Assembly: GCF_900217815.1 (NCBI RefSeq)
Contig: NZ_OBMT01000003.1
Span: forward strand, 1-64,000
Length of the DNA: 64,000 bases
Reading direction: 5' to 3'
Source of the DNA: Rhodobacter maris
GTDB lineage: Bacteria; Pseudomonadota; Alphaproteobacteria; Rhodobacterales; Rhodobacteraceae
The notes under the pieces are model-generated. The model made no database searches and was not told the origin of the DNA. It saw only the letters and a list, made by a program, of their open reading frames with translations. Of this stretch, positions 47,772 through 56,776 are shown in pieces; position 1 is the stretch's first letter; every line of letters begins with the position of its first letter. Position numbers and translations under genes: made by a program.

Positions 47772-49062
47772 AGTGCCCGCCGCCGACGCTGTTGCGGATC
47801 CGGCGCAGCGCCGCCCAGACGATCACCACGACGACGGGGGTCAGCGCCGCCACGGCCAGTTCCTTGGAGATGCCGATCTCCCGGGCGACCGGATAGACCG
47901 CATAGCCCGCAAGGCTCACCGCGTAATAGCTGATCGCCACCACGGAGAGCCCCTCGACCGTGCGCTGCAGCCGCAGTTGCAGGTCGGAGCGGCGGTCCAT
48001 GCTTTCGAGCAGTTTCTGGTTTTGCGCTTGGCGCGCCACATCGACCCTTGTGCGCAGAAGCTCGCCCGCCCGCGCCGCGCGCTCGACCATCGCATTGAGC
48101 CGCTGTTCGGCCGATTTCACCGTGCGCATCGCCGGATCGTAGCGGCGCATCATGAATTCGTTGAATTTCTGCCGCCCGTTGAAGCGGCTTTCGCGCAGCA
48201 CCTCAACCCGGTCATGCACGATCGCCTCATAGGCAAAAGTGGCCGAGAAGCGGAAGGTGTGGGTGACGGCGAGGCTCTCCAGCTCGGTCGACACCTCCAG
48301 AAGCCGGTGCAGCGTTGCCTCGGCGGGGTGGGAATCGTCCTTCATGCTGTCGACGAGCGCACTGAGCTCGGGTTCGAGCGTGTTGAGCGTCTGGGTGAGG
48401 CTGCGGGCGCGGCCAAGGCCCAGCATCGAGACGGCGCGATAGGTTTCGATCTCGCAAATCCTTTGCACGATCCGGCCAATCCGGCCCTGGCCGGTGCCGG
48501 GGCGGGCGAAGACGGCAAAGCGCATCAGCCCGGCCGGGTCGATGCGGAAATCAGTGGCGACGACAGCGGCCTCGTCAAGCACCCAGGCACAGACCAGGCT
48601 CTCGGGCACGAACCAGTTTTCGAGCGCGGGCAGGATCTTCGTGTCGTCCTCGGGCAATTCCTCGATCCGGATCGAGACCGCGACGATGCGGCGCCCGGGG
48701 GCGTTTTGCACCCAGTCAGTCGGGAAGATCTCCGCCTCGACCGGGTCGAAGGGGCGCTCCGAGACGCCCGGCGCATGAGCGAGGAAGGTGGTGAACTCGG
48801 TATGGCTCTCCCATTTCAGCGCGTGACGGCCAATTTCGCCGCTGTAATGGGTGGCGCCCATCGGCGGCACCGCGCCCCCCTGCCGGGTGAGCAGATCGAC
48901 GAGATGCTCGTGATCCTTGGCGCGGTCGCGGTTGGCGGCGTCTTTCGGTTCCTTGAACGCGAGGTAGATCACATGGGCGGGCAGGCCGACGGCAGGGAAG
49001 GGCCGGGCATGCAGCTCGTTCACGAGCGCATAGCGCAACGGATGGTCGTCGATCGGCGTCAT
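47770..49062 (-). CDS. DUF3422-family membrane-anchored protein
   Basis: A 430-residue protein of the DUF3422 family: an N-terminal domain (HPLRYALVNELHARPFPAV), a coiled-coil middle (about residues 250-360, with AEQRLNAMVERAARAGELL), and two hydrophobic segments at the C-terminus (about 370-385 and 398-415). Overall topology resembles bacterial membrane proteins with a large cytoplasmic coiled-coil domain. Function unknown. ATG at 49062 begins the conserved N-terminus; its binding site (GAGG) is weak. Confidence 0.85.
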   Translation of the reverse strand: MTPIDDHPLRYALVNELHARPFPAVGLPAHVIYLAFKEPKDAANRDRAKDHEHLVDLLTRQGGAVPPMGATHYSGEIGRHALKWESHTEFTTFLAHAPGVSERPFDPVEAEIFPTDWVQNAPGRRIVAVSIRIEELPEDDTKILPALENWFVPESLVCAWVLDEAAVVATDFRIDPAGLMRFAVFARPGTGQGRIGRIVQRICEIETYRAVSMLGLGRARSLTQTLNTLEPELSALVDSMKDDSHPAEATLHRLLEVSTELESLAVTHTFRFSATFAYEAIVHDRVEVLRESRFNGRQKFNEFMMRRYDPAMRTVKSAEQRLNAMVERAARAGELLRTRVDVARQAQNQKLLESMDRRSDLQLRLQRTVEGLSVVAISYYAVSLAGYAVYPVAREIGISKELAVAALTPVVVVIVWAALRRIRNSVGGGH

Positions 49063-49232
49063 CGGGGCCTCGCGCGGAAGGTTGGTCTGCCGACAACTTA
49101 GCACAATCGCACGACAAGGAAAAAACGCACGAAGGGTCAAGCACTTGCGGCATACAATCGCATGCGGGGCAAGGTGGGATGCTTCGCCTCGGCAGGGCCG
49201 AGGTGATCCGCCGGGGGGCTTGCCGCCGCCCG

Positions 49233-49276
49233 GCCGCCCGGGGCACGCCCCGTCTTTGCCGCGTGCCCCGGGCGGC
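49233..49276. repeat. 15-base perfect inverted repeat (strong hairpin)
   Basis: GCCGCCCGGGGCACG (49233-49247) pairs perfectly with CGTGCCCCGGGCGGC (49262-49276) around a 14-base loop. It lies between divergent genes (DUF3422 on minus, small gene on plus), so a simple terminator role is unlikely. It may be a repeat-family element or a structured leader. Confidence 0.6.
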
Positions 49277-49336
49277 GGCTTCGGGCTGGTTATTGCGCAG
49301 CCCGCCGATTAGTCTTGAGACAGCAAGGAGATGCCG

Positions 49337-49549
49337 ATGCCCAAACGCCTGCGCCTGACGCGCCGCTTTCCGGTCGCGCTCACCAATGATGCCTACCGCA
49401 TGCTGCAACGCTTTGCCGAAGACGCCGGGATCACCCCGGATGAAGCGCTCTGCTTTCTTTTTGAGCATTTCCACTCGGTGACCCATGCCGAAAACCTCAC
49501 GGCGCGGCTGCGGCTCTTCAAGGCGGAGCTTGAGGCGCGCAAGGTCTGA
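49337..49549 (+). CDS. small basic protein, possible ribbon-helix-helix fold
   Basis: A 70-residue protein, PKRLRLTRRFPVALTNDAYR at the start followed by a helix-rich remainder (LQRFAEDAGITPDEALCFLFEHF). A basic N-terminal strand followed by two helices is compatible with a ribbon-helix-helix DNA-binding fold, but no family is recognised. AAGGAG is immediately adjacent to ATG 49331 and 6 bases before ATG 49337, so 49337 is preferred. It sits 224 bases upstream of the beta-oxidation operon. Confidence 0.6.
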   Translation: MPKRLRLTRRFPVALTNDAYRMLQRFAEDAGITPDEALCFLFEHFHSVTHAENLTARLRLFKAELEARKV

Positions 49550-49658
49550 GCCCCGGCAGGCCCGAGCCGGGGGGCAGTTTTCCCTTGGCAAAATCTTCGG
49601 CCGCGCCATCCTTGTTGCATCGCCCTCGTGACGTTGCGCCACAAACCCGCCTTGCCCC

Positions 49659-49673
49659 TTACGCGAACGTCAA
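49659..49673. promoter_or_regulatory. MerR-type operator upstream of thiolase operon
   Basis: TTACG-CGAA-CGTCAA is a near-palindrome 101 bases before the thiolase start. Its last 13 bases (49661-49673) are identical to 40041-40053 before the second MerR gene, implying shared regulation. Confidence 0.6.
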
Positions 49674-49773
49674 TTCGTTGCGATAGTCGATGAGAGCATG
49701 GGCGGCCCCAGGCCTGCCCGGCCGGAACGCCCGGAAAGAGGAGCCCGGCGACGCCCGGGACCGAGGAGGACCA

Positions 49774-50985
49774 ATGAGCGAAGCCTATATCTATGACGCC
49801 TGCCGCACCCCGCGCGGCAAGGGCCGCCCCGATGGCAGCCTGCATGAAGTGACATCCGTTGCGCTTTCGGCGCGGCTTCTCAACGCGGTCAAAGCGCGCA
49901 ACGGCCTTGAGGGCCACGCGGTCGAGGATGTGATCTGGGGCAACGTGACCCAGGTGGGCGAACAGGGCGGCTGCCTTGCGCGCTCTGCCGTGCTGCTCTC
50001 CGATCTCGACGAATCGATCCCCGGCCTCTCGATCAACCGGTTCTGCGCCTCGGGCATGGAGGCAGTGAACCTCGCCGCCAACCAGGTGAAGGCGGGGGCG
50101 GGCGCGGCCTATATCGCGGGCGGCGTCGAGATGATGGGCCGCGTCGCGATGGGCTCGGACGGGGCGGCGATTGCCGTCGATCCGGCGCTGGCGCTCAAGA
50201 CCTATTTTGTGCCGCAGGGGATCTCGGCCGATATCATCGCCACCGAATACGGCTTCACGCGCGAGATGGCCGATGCGCTCGCGGTGGAAAGCCAGCGCCG
50301 CGCCGCCGAGGCCTGGGCCGAGAACCGGTTTGCGAAATCGATTGTGCCGGTTCTCGACCAGAACGGGCTGACGATCCTTGACCGGGACGAATATATGCGC
50401 CCCGGCACCACGCCCGAAGACCTTGCCAAGCTCAAGGCCTCCTTCAAGGACATGGGTGAGGTGATGCCCGGCTTCGACAAGGTGGCGATGCTGAAATACC
50501 CCCATCTCGACCATGTCGAGCATATCCACCATGCCGGGAACTCGAGCGGAATCGTCGATGGCGCCGCCGCGGTGCTGATCGGCTCGAAGGCCTTCGGTGA
50601 GGCGCATGGGCTCAAACCGCGCGCACGCATCCGCGCCACGGCAAAGATCGGCACCGATCCGACGATCATGCTGACGGGCCCGGTGCCGGTGACCGAAAAG
50701 ATCCTGCGCGACAGTGGCATGGCGATCTCGGACATCGACCTTTTCGAGGTGAACGAGGCCTTTGCGGCGGTGGTTCTGCGCTTCATGCAGGCGTTTGACG
50801 TCAGCCCCGACAAGGTGAACGTGAACGGCGGCGCAATGGCGATGGGCCACCCGCTTGGGGCCACTGGCGCGATCATCATCGGCACGCTGCTTGACGAGCT
50901 GGAACGGCGCGATCTCTCGACCGGGCTTGCGACGCTCTGCATCGCCTCCGGCATGGGCGCGGCCACGATCATCGAGCGGGTCTGA
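49774..50985 (+). CDS. acetyl-CoA acyltransferase (thiolase)
   Basis: A 403-residue thiolase. The nucleophile is Cys91 (INRFCASGMEAVN); the catalytic His is in GGAMAMGHPLGATGA and the second Cys in LCIASGMGAATIIE at the C-terminus. It cleaves 3-ketoacyl-CoA in beta-oxidation (FadA-like) and is the first gene of a thiolase-cupin-FadJ-like operon. ATG at 49774 follows GAGGAGGA. It overlaps the cupin gene by one base. Confidence 0.93.
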   Translation: MSEAYIYDACRTPRGKGRPDGSLHEVTSVALSARLLNAVKARNGLEGHAVEDVIWGNVTQVGEQGGCLARSAVLLSDLDESIPGLSINRFCASGMEAVNLAANQVKAGAGAAYIAGGVEMMGRVAMGSDGAAIAVDPALALKTYFVPQGISADIIATEYGFTREMADALAVESQRRAAEAWAENRFAKSIVPVLDQNGLTILDRDEYMRPGTTPEDLAKLKASFKDMGEVMPGFDKVAMLKYPHLDHVEHIHHAGNSSGIVDGAAAVLIGSKAFGEAHGLKPRARIRATAKIGTDPTIMLTGPVPVTEKILRDSGMAISDIDLFEVNEAFAAVVLRFMQAFDVSPDKVNVNGGAMAMGHPLGATGAIIIGTLLDELERRDLSTGLATLCIASGMGAATIIERV

Positions 50986-51482
50986 TGCCGAAGCTCGACC
51001 TGAGCGCCGCCCCGGTGAAGACCGGCTCGATCTACCCCGCGCCCTATGCCGAGATGATGGCGGGACGGTCTTCGCGGCGGCTCGGTGATCTGGCCGGGCT
51101 GACGCAGTTCGGCGTCAATATTGTCACGCTGGAGCCCGGCGCCGTGGCCTCGCTCCGGCACTGGCATCTGAACGAGGATGAGTTCGCGCTGGTGCTGGAG
51201 GGCGAGTTGATTCTCGTCGAGGACGCGGGCGAGGAGGCGATGCGCCCAGGCGATTGCGCGGCCTGGAAGGCGGGGGTGGCGAACGGACATCGCTTCGTCA
51301 ACCGCTCCGATGCGCCCGCGCGCTTCCTTGTCGTCGGCTCGAAGGCCGAGACCGAGGTGGCCACTTATTCCGACGTGGACATGCAAATTCATATCGCGGG
51401 CGGCAAGGCCCGCTTCACCTATCAGGACGGCAGCGATTGGGCAGGGCCCAGGGAGATCGCGCCGAAGGGAGAGAGCAAATGA
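50985..51482 (+). CDS. cupin-domain protein embedded in beta-oxidation operon
   Basis: A 165-residue single cupin. Motif 1 is LRHWHLNEDEFALVLEGEL with His/His/Glu metal-ligand candidates; motif 2 is MRPGDCAAWKAGVANGHRFVN with a His. It could be a metalloenzyme or a small-molecule sensor. It overlaps the thiolase stop by one base and the FadJ-like start by 4 bases, so it is translationally coupled to both beta-oxidation enzymes. The function there is unknown. Confidence 0.85.
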   Translation: MPKLDLSAAPVKTGSIYPAPYAEMMAGRSSRRLGDLAGLTQFGVNIVTLEPGAVASLRHWHLNEDEFALVLEGELILVEDAGEEAMRPGDCAAWKAGVANGHRFVNRSDAPARFLVVGSKAETEVATYSDVDMQIHIAGGKARFTYQDGSDWAGPREIAPKGESK

Positions 51483-53665
51483 CCGATTTCACCTATGCGC
51501 TTGGCGATGACGGTGTGGCCGTGATCACCTGGGATGTGGCCGCGAAGTCGATGAACGTGATGAGCATGGAGGGGTTTGCCCTGCTCGACGGCTTCATCGA
51601 TCAGGCGCTCGCCGATGAGGCTTGCAAAGGCGTGATCATCACCTCCGGCAAGAAGGATTTTGCCGGCGGCATGGATCTTAACGTCATTGCCAAGATGCGC
51701 GCGGGGGGCGCGCAGACGATCTTTGAGGGCGTGATGCAGATGCACCGCGTGCTGCGCAAGATCGAGCGTGCGGGCATGGACCCGAAAACGCTCAAAGGCG
51801 GCAAACCGATCGCCTGCGTGCTGCCGGGTACGGCGCTCGGCATCGGGCTCGAACTGCCGCTCTCGACGCACCGGATCTTTGCCGCGAATAACCCGAAGGC
51901 GAAGATCGGCCTGCCCGAGATCATGGTCGGCATCTTCCCCGGCGGTGGCGGCACCACGCGGCTTGTGCGCAAACTCGGCGCGATGATGGCGGCGCCGTTC
52001 CTCCTGGAAGGCAAGCTCTCCGATCCGAAAGCGGCGAAAGCGGCGGGGCTTATTGACGAGGTGAGCGACGATCCGATGGCCGCGGCCCGCGAGTGGGTGC
52101 TGAACGCCAAGGACGCCGATCTCGTGAAGCCCTGGGACGCCAAGGGCTACAAGATGCCCGGCGGCGCGCCCTATCATCCGGCGGGGTTCATGACCTTCCT
52201 CGGCGCCTCGGCGATGGTGCATGGCAAGACGATGGGGGTTTACCCGGCGGCGAAGGCGCTGCTCTCGGCGGTTTACGAAGGGGCACTCGTGCCCTTTGAT
52301 GCGGCGCTGAAAATCGAGGCGCGCTGGTTCACCAACCTGCTGTTGAACCCCTCGTCCTCGGCGATGATCCGCTCGCTCTTCATCAACAAGGAGGCGCTCG
52401 AGAAGGGCGCGAACCGCCCGAAGGTCGAGGATCAGTCGGTCAAGAAGGTGGGCATCCTTGGTGCGGGCATGATGGGGGCGGGCATCGCCTATGTCTCCGC
52501 CAATGCGGGCATCGAGGTGGTGCTGATCGACTCCACCCAAGAGGCGGCCGACCGCGGCAAAAGCTATTCGACCGGCATCCTCGACAAGGGGATCTCGCGG
52601 CGCAAGGTGACGGAGGAGAAAAAGGCCGAGGTGCTCGCCCGCATCACCGCCACCACCGATTACGCCGCGCTCGCGGGCTGCGATCTGATCGTGGAGGCGG
52701 TGTTCGAAGATCCGGGCGTCAAGGCCGAGGTGACGGCGAAGGCGGAAGCGGTGATCCCGGAAACCGCGATCTTTGCCACCAACACCTCGACCCTGCCGAT
52801 TTCGAGCCTCGCCAAGGCCTCCAAACGCCCCGAGCAGTTCATCGGCATCCATTTCTTCTCGCCGGTCGACAAGATGCTTTTGGTCGAGATCATCAAGGGC
52901 GCGCAAACCGGCGATGTCGCCGTGGCGAAGGCGCTCGATTTCGTCCGTGCGATCCGCAAGACCCCGATCGTCGTCAACGACGCGCGCTTCTTCTACGCCA
53001 ACCGCTGTATCATCCCCTATATCAACGAGGGCATCCGCATGGTGGCCGAGGGGGTGAGCCCGGTGCTGATCGAGAATGCGGCGAAGCTTGTCGGCATGCC
53101 GCTCGGGCCGCTGCAACTGGTGGACGAGACCTCGATTGATCTGGGCGTGAAGATCGCCAAGGCGACCCGGGCCGCGATGGGCGATGCCTATCCCGATGGC
53201 GCGGTCGATGAGGTGGTGTTCTGGATGGCCGACGAAGGGCGCTTGGGGAAAAAGGCCGATGCGGGCTTTTACACCTATACCGCGGGCAAGCGCGGCGGGC
53301 TCTGGGAAGGGCTGGCCGAGAAATACCCCGCTGCAGAGGATCAACCCGAGCTTGCCGAGGTGCAACACCGACTGCTGATGGCGCAGGTGCTTGAAGCGGT
53401 ACGGGCGTTTGAACAGGGCGTGCTCACCGACATTCGCGAGGGGGATGTGGGCGCGATCTTGGGCTGGGGCTTTGCGCCTTGGTCGGGGGGCCCGTTTGCC
53501 TGGCTCGACATCATCGGCGCGCCGCGCGCGGTGGAGATCTGTGAGGCGCTGGAGGCAAAATATGGCGCGCGCTTCGAAGCCCCGGCGCTTCTGCGCGACA
53601 TCGCCGCCAAGGGCGATGGGTTCTATGCCCGCTTTGGCTCCGGCGCGGCGGCAAAAGCGGCCTGA
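51479..53665 (+). CDS. bifunctional enoyl-CoA hydratase/3-hydroxyacyl-CoA dehydrogenase
   Basis: A 728-residue FadJ/FadB-type enzyme. Residues 1-300 are crotonase-like (GLPEIMVGIFPGGGGTTRL); residues 320-500 are the NAD-binding dehydrogenase (VGILGAGMMGAGIAYVSANAG, then IGIHFFSPVDKMLLVEII), followed by two 3HCDH C-terminal domains (RFFYANRCIIPYINEGIRM). With the acyl-CoA dehydrogenase at 40547 and the thiolase it completes one beta-oxidation cycle. It ends at an intrinsic terminator. Confidence 0.95.
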   Translation: MTDFTYALGDDGVAVITWDVAAKSMNVMSMEGFALLDGFIDQALADEACKGVIITSGKKDFAGGMDLNVIAKMRAGGAQTIFEGVMQMHRVLRKIERAGMDPKTLKGGKPIACVLPGTALGIGLELPLSTHRIFAANNPKAKIGLPEIMVGIFPGGGGTTRLVRKLGAMMAAPFLLEGKLSDPKAAKAAGLIDEVSDDPMAAAREWVLNAKDADLVKPWDAKGYKMPGGAPYHPAGFMTFLGASAMVHGKTMGVYPAAKALLSAVYEGALVPFDAALKIEARWFTNLLLNPSSSAMIRSLFINKEALEKGANRPKVEDQSVKKVGILGAGMMGAGIAYVSANAGIEVVLIDSTQEAADRGKSYSTGILDKGISRRKVTEEKKAEVLARITATTDYAALAGCDLIVEAVFEDPGVKAEVTAKAEAVIPETAIFATNTSTLPISSLAKASKRPEQFIGIHFFSPVDKMLLVEIIKGAQTGDVAVAKALDFVRAIRKTPIVVNDARFFYANRCIIPYINEGIRMVAEGVSPVLIENAAKLVGMPLGPLQLVDETSIDLGVKIAKATRAAMGDAYPDGAVDEVVFWMADEGRLGKKADAGFYTYTAGKRGGLWEGLAEKYPAAEDQPELAEVQHRLLMAQVLEAVRAFEQGVLTDIREGDVGAILGWGFAPWSGGPFAWLDIIGAPRAVEICEALEAKYGARFEAPALLRDIAAKGDGFYARFGSGAAAKAA

Positions 53666-53692
53666 GTGCGCGGAAGTGACTGTTGCGGGGGC

Positions 53693-53715
53693 GGGGCGGC
53701 AGCTCCGCCCCTTTT
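53693..53715 (+). terminator. intrinsic terminator of the beta-oxidation operon
   Basis: GGGGCGG (53693-53699) pairs with CCGCCCC (53705-53711) around a CAGCT loop and is followed by TTTT. Confidence 0.8.
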
Positions 53716-53759
53716 CCTTTGCCCGCAAGCACCCTAGCTTTGGGGCAAAGGAGAACTCC

Positions 53760-55775
53760 ATGACCAATCCGCTGCTTGCGCCGGGCAAAGGCCCCTTCGC
53801 GCTTCCCGATTTTGCCGCGATCCGTGACGAAGATTTTGCCCCCGCTTTTGAGGCCGCGCTCACCGAGGCGCGCGCCAATATCGCCGCCATTGCCGCCAAC
53901 CCCGAGCCGGCGTGCTTTGCCAATACGATCGAGGCGATGGAACAGGCCGAGGCCACGCTCGACCGGGTGGCGGGCGTGTTCTACAACCTTTCGGGCGCCG
54001 ACAGCACGCCCGCGCGCGAGGCGTTGATGCGCGATCTGGCGCCGAAAATGGCCGCCTTCGCCTCGGAAGTGACGATGAACCGCCCGCTCTTTGCGCGTAT
54101 CGAAACGCTCTGGGCGGCGCGCGACACGCTGGGGCTTACGCCCGAACAAGCCCGGGTGCTGGAGCTTTACTACAAGATGTTCATCCGCTCCGGGGCCGCG
54201 CTCGAAGGGGCGGCTGCCGAGCGGATGACCGCGATCAAGGAGCGTCTTGCGGTGCTTTGCACCCAATTCTCGCAAAACCTGCTCGCCGATGAGCGCGACT
54301 GGTCGCGCCCGCTGACAGAGGAAGAGCTTGAGGGCCTGCCCGAGTTTGTCATCGAGGCGGCGCGCGGCGCGGGGGAAGAGCGCGGCGCCGAGGGCCCGGT
54401 GCTGACGCTGAACCGCTCGCTCATCGTTCCGTTTTTGCAATTCTCGCCCCGGCGCGAGCTGCGCGAGATCGCCTATGAGGCCTGGGTCGCGCGCGGCGCG
54501 AATGGCGGCGAGACCGACAACCGTGCCATTGCCGCCGAGATCTTGAGCCTGCGCGAGGAGCGCGCGAAGCTTTTGGGCTATGCGAGCTTTGCCGCCTACA
54601 AGCTCGAACCCGAAATGGCAAAGGAGCCCGCGCAGGTGCGCGACCTCTTGATGCGGGTCTGGGAGCCCGCGAAAGCCGCCGCCGAAGCCGATGCAGAAAA
54701 GCTCACCCGGATGATGCATGCAGAGGGCATCAACGGCGATCTGGAAGCGTGGGACTGGCGCTATTACGCGGAAAAACGCCGCACGCTGGAACATGATTTC
54801 GACGAGGCGGCGCTGAAACCCTATCTCTCGCTCGAGGCCATGCTCGGCGCGGTGTTTGACACGGCCAACCGCCTCTTCGGGCTTGAATTCCGCCCGCTTG
54901 AGGGGCCGTTTTATCACCCCGACGTGCGCGGCTGGGAGGTGACGCGGGAAGGCAAGCATATCGCCGTGTTCTTGGGCGATTATTTTGCGCGTGGCTCGAA
55001 GCGTTCGGGCGCCTGGTGCTCGGCGATGCGCTCGCAATCAAAGCTTGGCGGCGAGACGCGACCGATTGTCGTCAATGTGTGCAACTTCGCCAAGGGCGAG
55101 CCCTGCCTGCTCAGCCATGACGATGCGCGCACGCTGTTTCATGAATTTGGCCATGCGCTGCACCAGATGCTCTCGGATGTGACCTATCAATTCGTTTCGG
55201 GCACCTCGGTTGCGCGCGATTTCGTGGAACTGCCGAGCCAGCTCTATGAACACTGGCTCGATGTGCCCGAAGTGCTCGACCGCCACGCGACGCACTGGAA
55301 GACCGGCGCGCCGATGCCCAAGGATCTGCGCGACAAGCTCCTGGCGGCGGGCACCTATGACCAGGGGTTCGCCACGGTCGAATTCGTTGCCTCGGCGCTT
55401 GTCGATCTGGCCTTCCACGAGGGCGCCGCGCCCAAAGACCCGATGGCGATGCAGGCTCAGGTGCTCGCAGACATCGGCCTGCCGAAAGCCATTCGCATGC
55501 GCCACGCCACACCCCATTTCGGCCATGTGTTCTCCGGCGACGGGTATTCGGCGGGCTATTACAGCTACATGTGGTCGGAAGTGATGGATGCCGACGCCTT
55601 CGCCGCCTTTGAAGAAACGGGGGATGTCTTTGACCCGGAAACGGCAAAGCGGCTGGAACGTTGCATCCTCTCGGTCGGGGGCTCGATGCCTGCAGACGAA
55701 GCCTGGCTGGCGTTTCGTGGCAAGATGCCGGGGGTCGAGGCCTTGCTGAAAGGCCGGGGGCTCGCCGCGACCTGA
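53760..55775 (+). CDS. M3-family oligopeptidase (Dcp/OpdA-like)
   Basis: A 671-residue zinc metallopeptidase with the HEFGHALHQ active site (HExxH) and the downstream Glu in SGTSVARDFVELPSQLYEHW, typical of M3 oligopeptidase A or dipeptidyl carboxypeptidase. There is no signal peptide, so it acts in cytoplasmic peptide turnover. ATG at 53760 has AAAGGAG upstream. It ends against an integrase remnant. Confidence 0.95.
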   Translation: MTNPLLAPGKGPFALPDFAAIRDEDFAPAFEAALTEARANIAAIAANPEPACFANTIEAMEQAEATLDRVAGVFYNLSGADSTPAREALMRDLAPKMAAFASEVTMNRPLFARIETLWAARDTLGLTPEQARVLELYYKMFIRSGAALEGAAAERMTAIKERLAVLCTQFSQNLLADERDWSRPLTEEELEGLPEFVIEAARGAGEERGAEGPVLTLNRSLIVPFLQFSPRRELREIAYEAWVARGANGGETDNRAIAAEILSLREERAKLLGYASFAAYKLEPEMAKEPAQVRDLLMRVWEPAKAAAEADAEKLTRMMHAEGINGDLEAWDWRYYAEKRRTLEHDFDEAALKPYLSLEAMLGAVFDTANRLFGLEFRPLEGPFYHPDVRGWEVTREGKHIAVFLGDYFARGSKRSGAWCSAMRSQSKLGGETRPIVVNVCNFAKGEPCLLSHDDARTLFHEFGHALHQMLSDVTYQFVSGTSVARDFVELPSQLYEHWLDVPEVLDRHATHWKTGAPMPKDLRDKLLAAGTYDQGFATVEFVASALVDLAFHEGAAPKDPMAMQAQVLADIGLPKAIRMRHATPHFGHVFSGDGYSAGYYSYMWSEVMDADAFAAFEETGDVFDPETAKRLERCILSVGGSMPADEAWLAFRGKMPGVEALLKGRGLAAT

Positions 55776-56305
55776 CACGTCACAGGTTGGCGCTCGGGTC
55801 CGGGGCTGTAGTCCCCCTCGGCCCGCTTCATCTGCTGCTCAACCACCTGCCGGATCGCCCGGTCGGTCTCTTGAATGAGCCGCTGGCGGCTGCTCGCGTC
55901 GGTGACGACGCCGCGTTCGAGAAGCAGAGTGTCAACGGTGGGGCCATACCAACGTTCCAAGCTCTCGGGCGTGGCGGCCGCGCGGTCCAGAAGCTTGAGC
56001 GCCTCGACCCAGATCCCCGGTTCGCCCGGCTCCAGCTCCATCGCCGCCATGTAGTCGCGATACAGCACCCCGGAGAGCGCGACGATTTGCTTGTGCGGCA
56101 GGGGCTCGGGGCGCTTGCGCAGCCGGTCCCAGATCAGCGCCTGTTTGCGCACCGCTTCGCTGTTGCGCTCCTTCGCCTCGGCCGGATCTTTCGTTCCGAG
56201 CGAGTGGCTGACCTCCCTGCGGCCGAACACCGCGACCAGATCGGCGGGCGTTTTCTGGCGAAAATAGTAGACGCCGGACTTCGGATTCTTATGCGGACGG
56301 GCCAT
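55776..56305 (-). pseudogene. truncated phage/island integrase (N-terminal fragment)
   Basis: About 175 residues of a tyrosine-recombinase N-terminal region are present: the DUF6538-type start (ARPHKNPKSGVYYFRQKTPADL, then VSHSLGTKDPAEAKERN) and a helical SAM-like part. The catalytic domain is missing; the frame runs into antisense of the M3 peptidase gene at 55775. The fragment begins 93 bases from the 3' end of tRNA-Thr, the usual place for such integrases. It is therefore a remnant of an excised or decayed island. ATG at 56305 or 56317 was the start. Confidence 0.75.
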
Positions 56306-56397
56306 CTGCAAGACCATGGTGTAGAACCTCGGTGTAGAACCGAAGGCAATCTAACCCCTTGATAGCAGCCAACTTCTTGGGATGTAACAAGAAAATA

Positions 56398-56472
<75 letters not shown>

Positions 56473-56584
56473 GCCGGTGACCCTCTGGGGCCGTGGCGGC
56501 GATGTAGACGACAAATCCCGGCCATGCAAGTGCAAATTCGCTCGCTCTCTCGACACAATTCTTCGGGGACGCTAGAGAGGGGCC

Positions 56585-56776
56585 ATGAACGAGAAAAACC
56601 CCGACAAATCCTGTGTCCGCACCGCTGGCGCGGCCCAGCTGAGCGCGCGCGAGGAGCGTCTGGCCGCAGCCTTGCGGGCCAATCTGGCGCGGCGCAAGGC
56701 GCAGGCGCGGCAGCGTGACGCGGTTACGGGGGACGATACGGATGAGGCCGAGACCGGCCCGGAAGGAAACCTGTAG
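56585..56776 (+). CDS. small hydrophilic protein upstream of murA
   Basis: A 63-residue, charged, Ala/Arg-rich protein ([22 protein letters not shown] forms a likely amphipathic helix) ending in an acidic tail. AGAGAGGGG precedes the ATG. Its TAG overlaps the murA GTG start by one base, so it is coupled to murA. No family is recognised. Confidence 0.7.
   Translation: MNEKNPDKSCVRTAGAAQLSAREERLAAALRANLARRKAQARQRDAVTGDDTDEAETGPEGNL

Noticed and set aside
55565-55775. C-terminal extension of the integrase fragment
   Set aside because: These codons are antisense to the M3 peptidase 3' end and are not integrase-like; the remnant ends near 55776.
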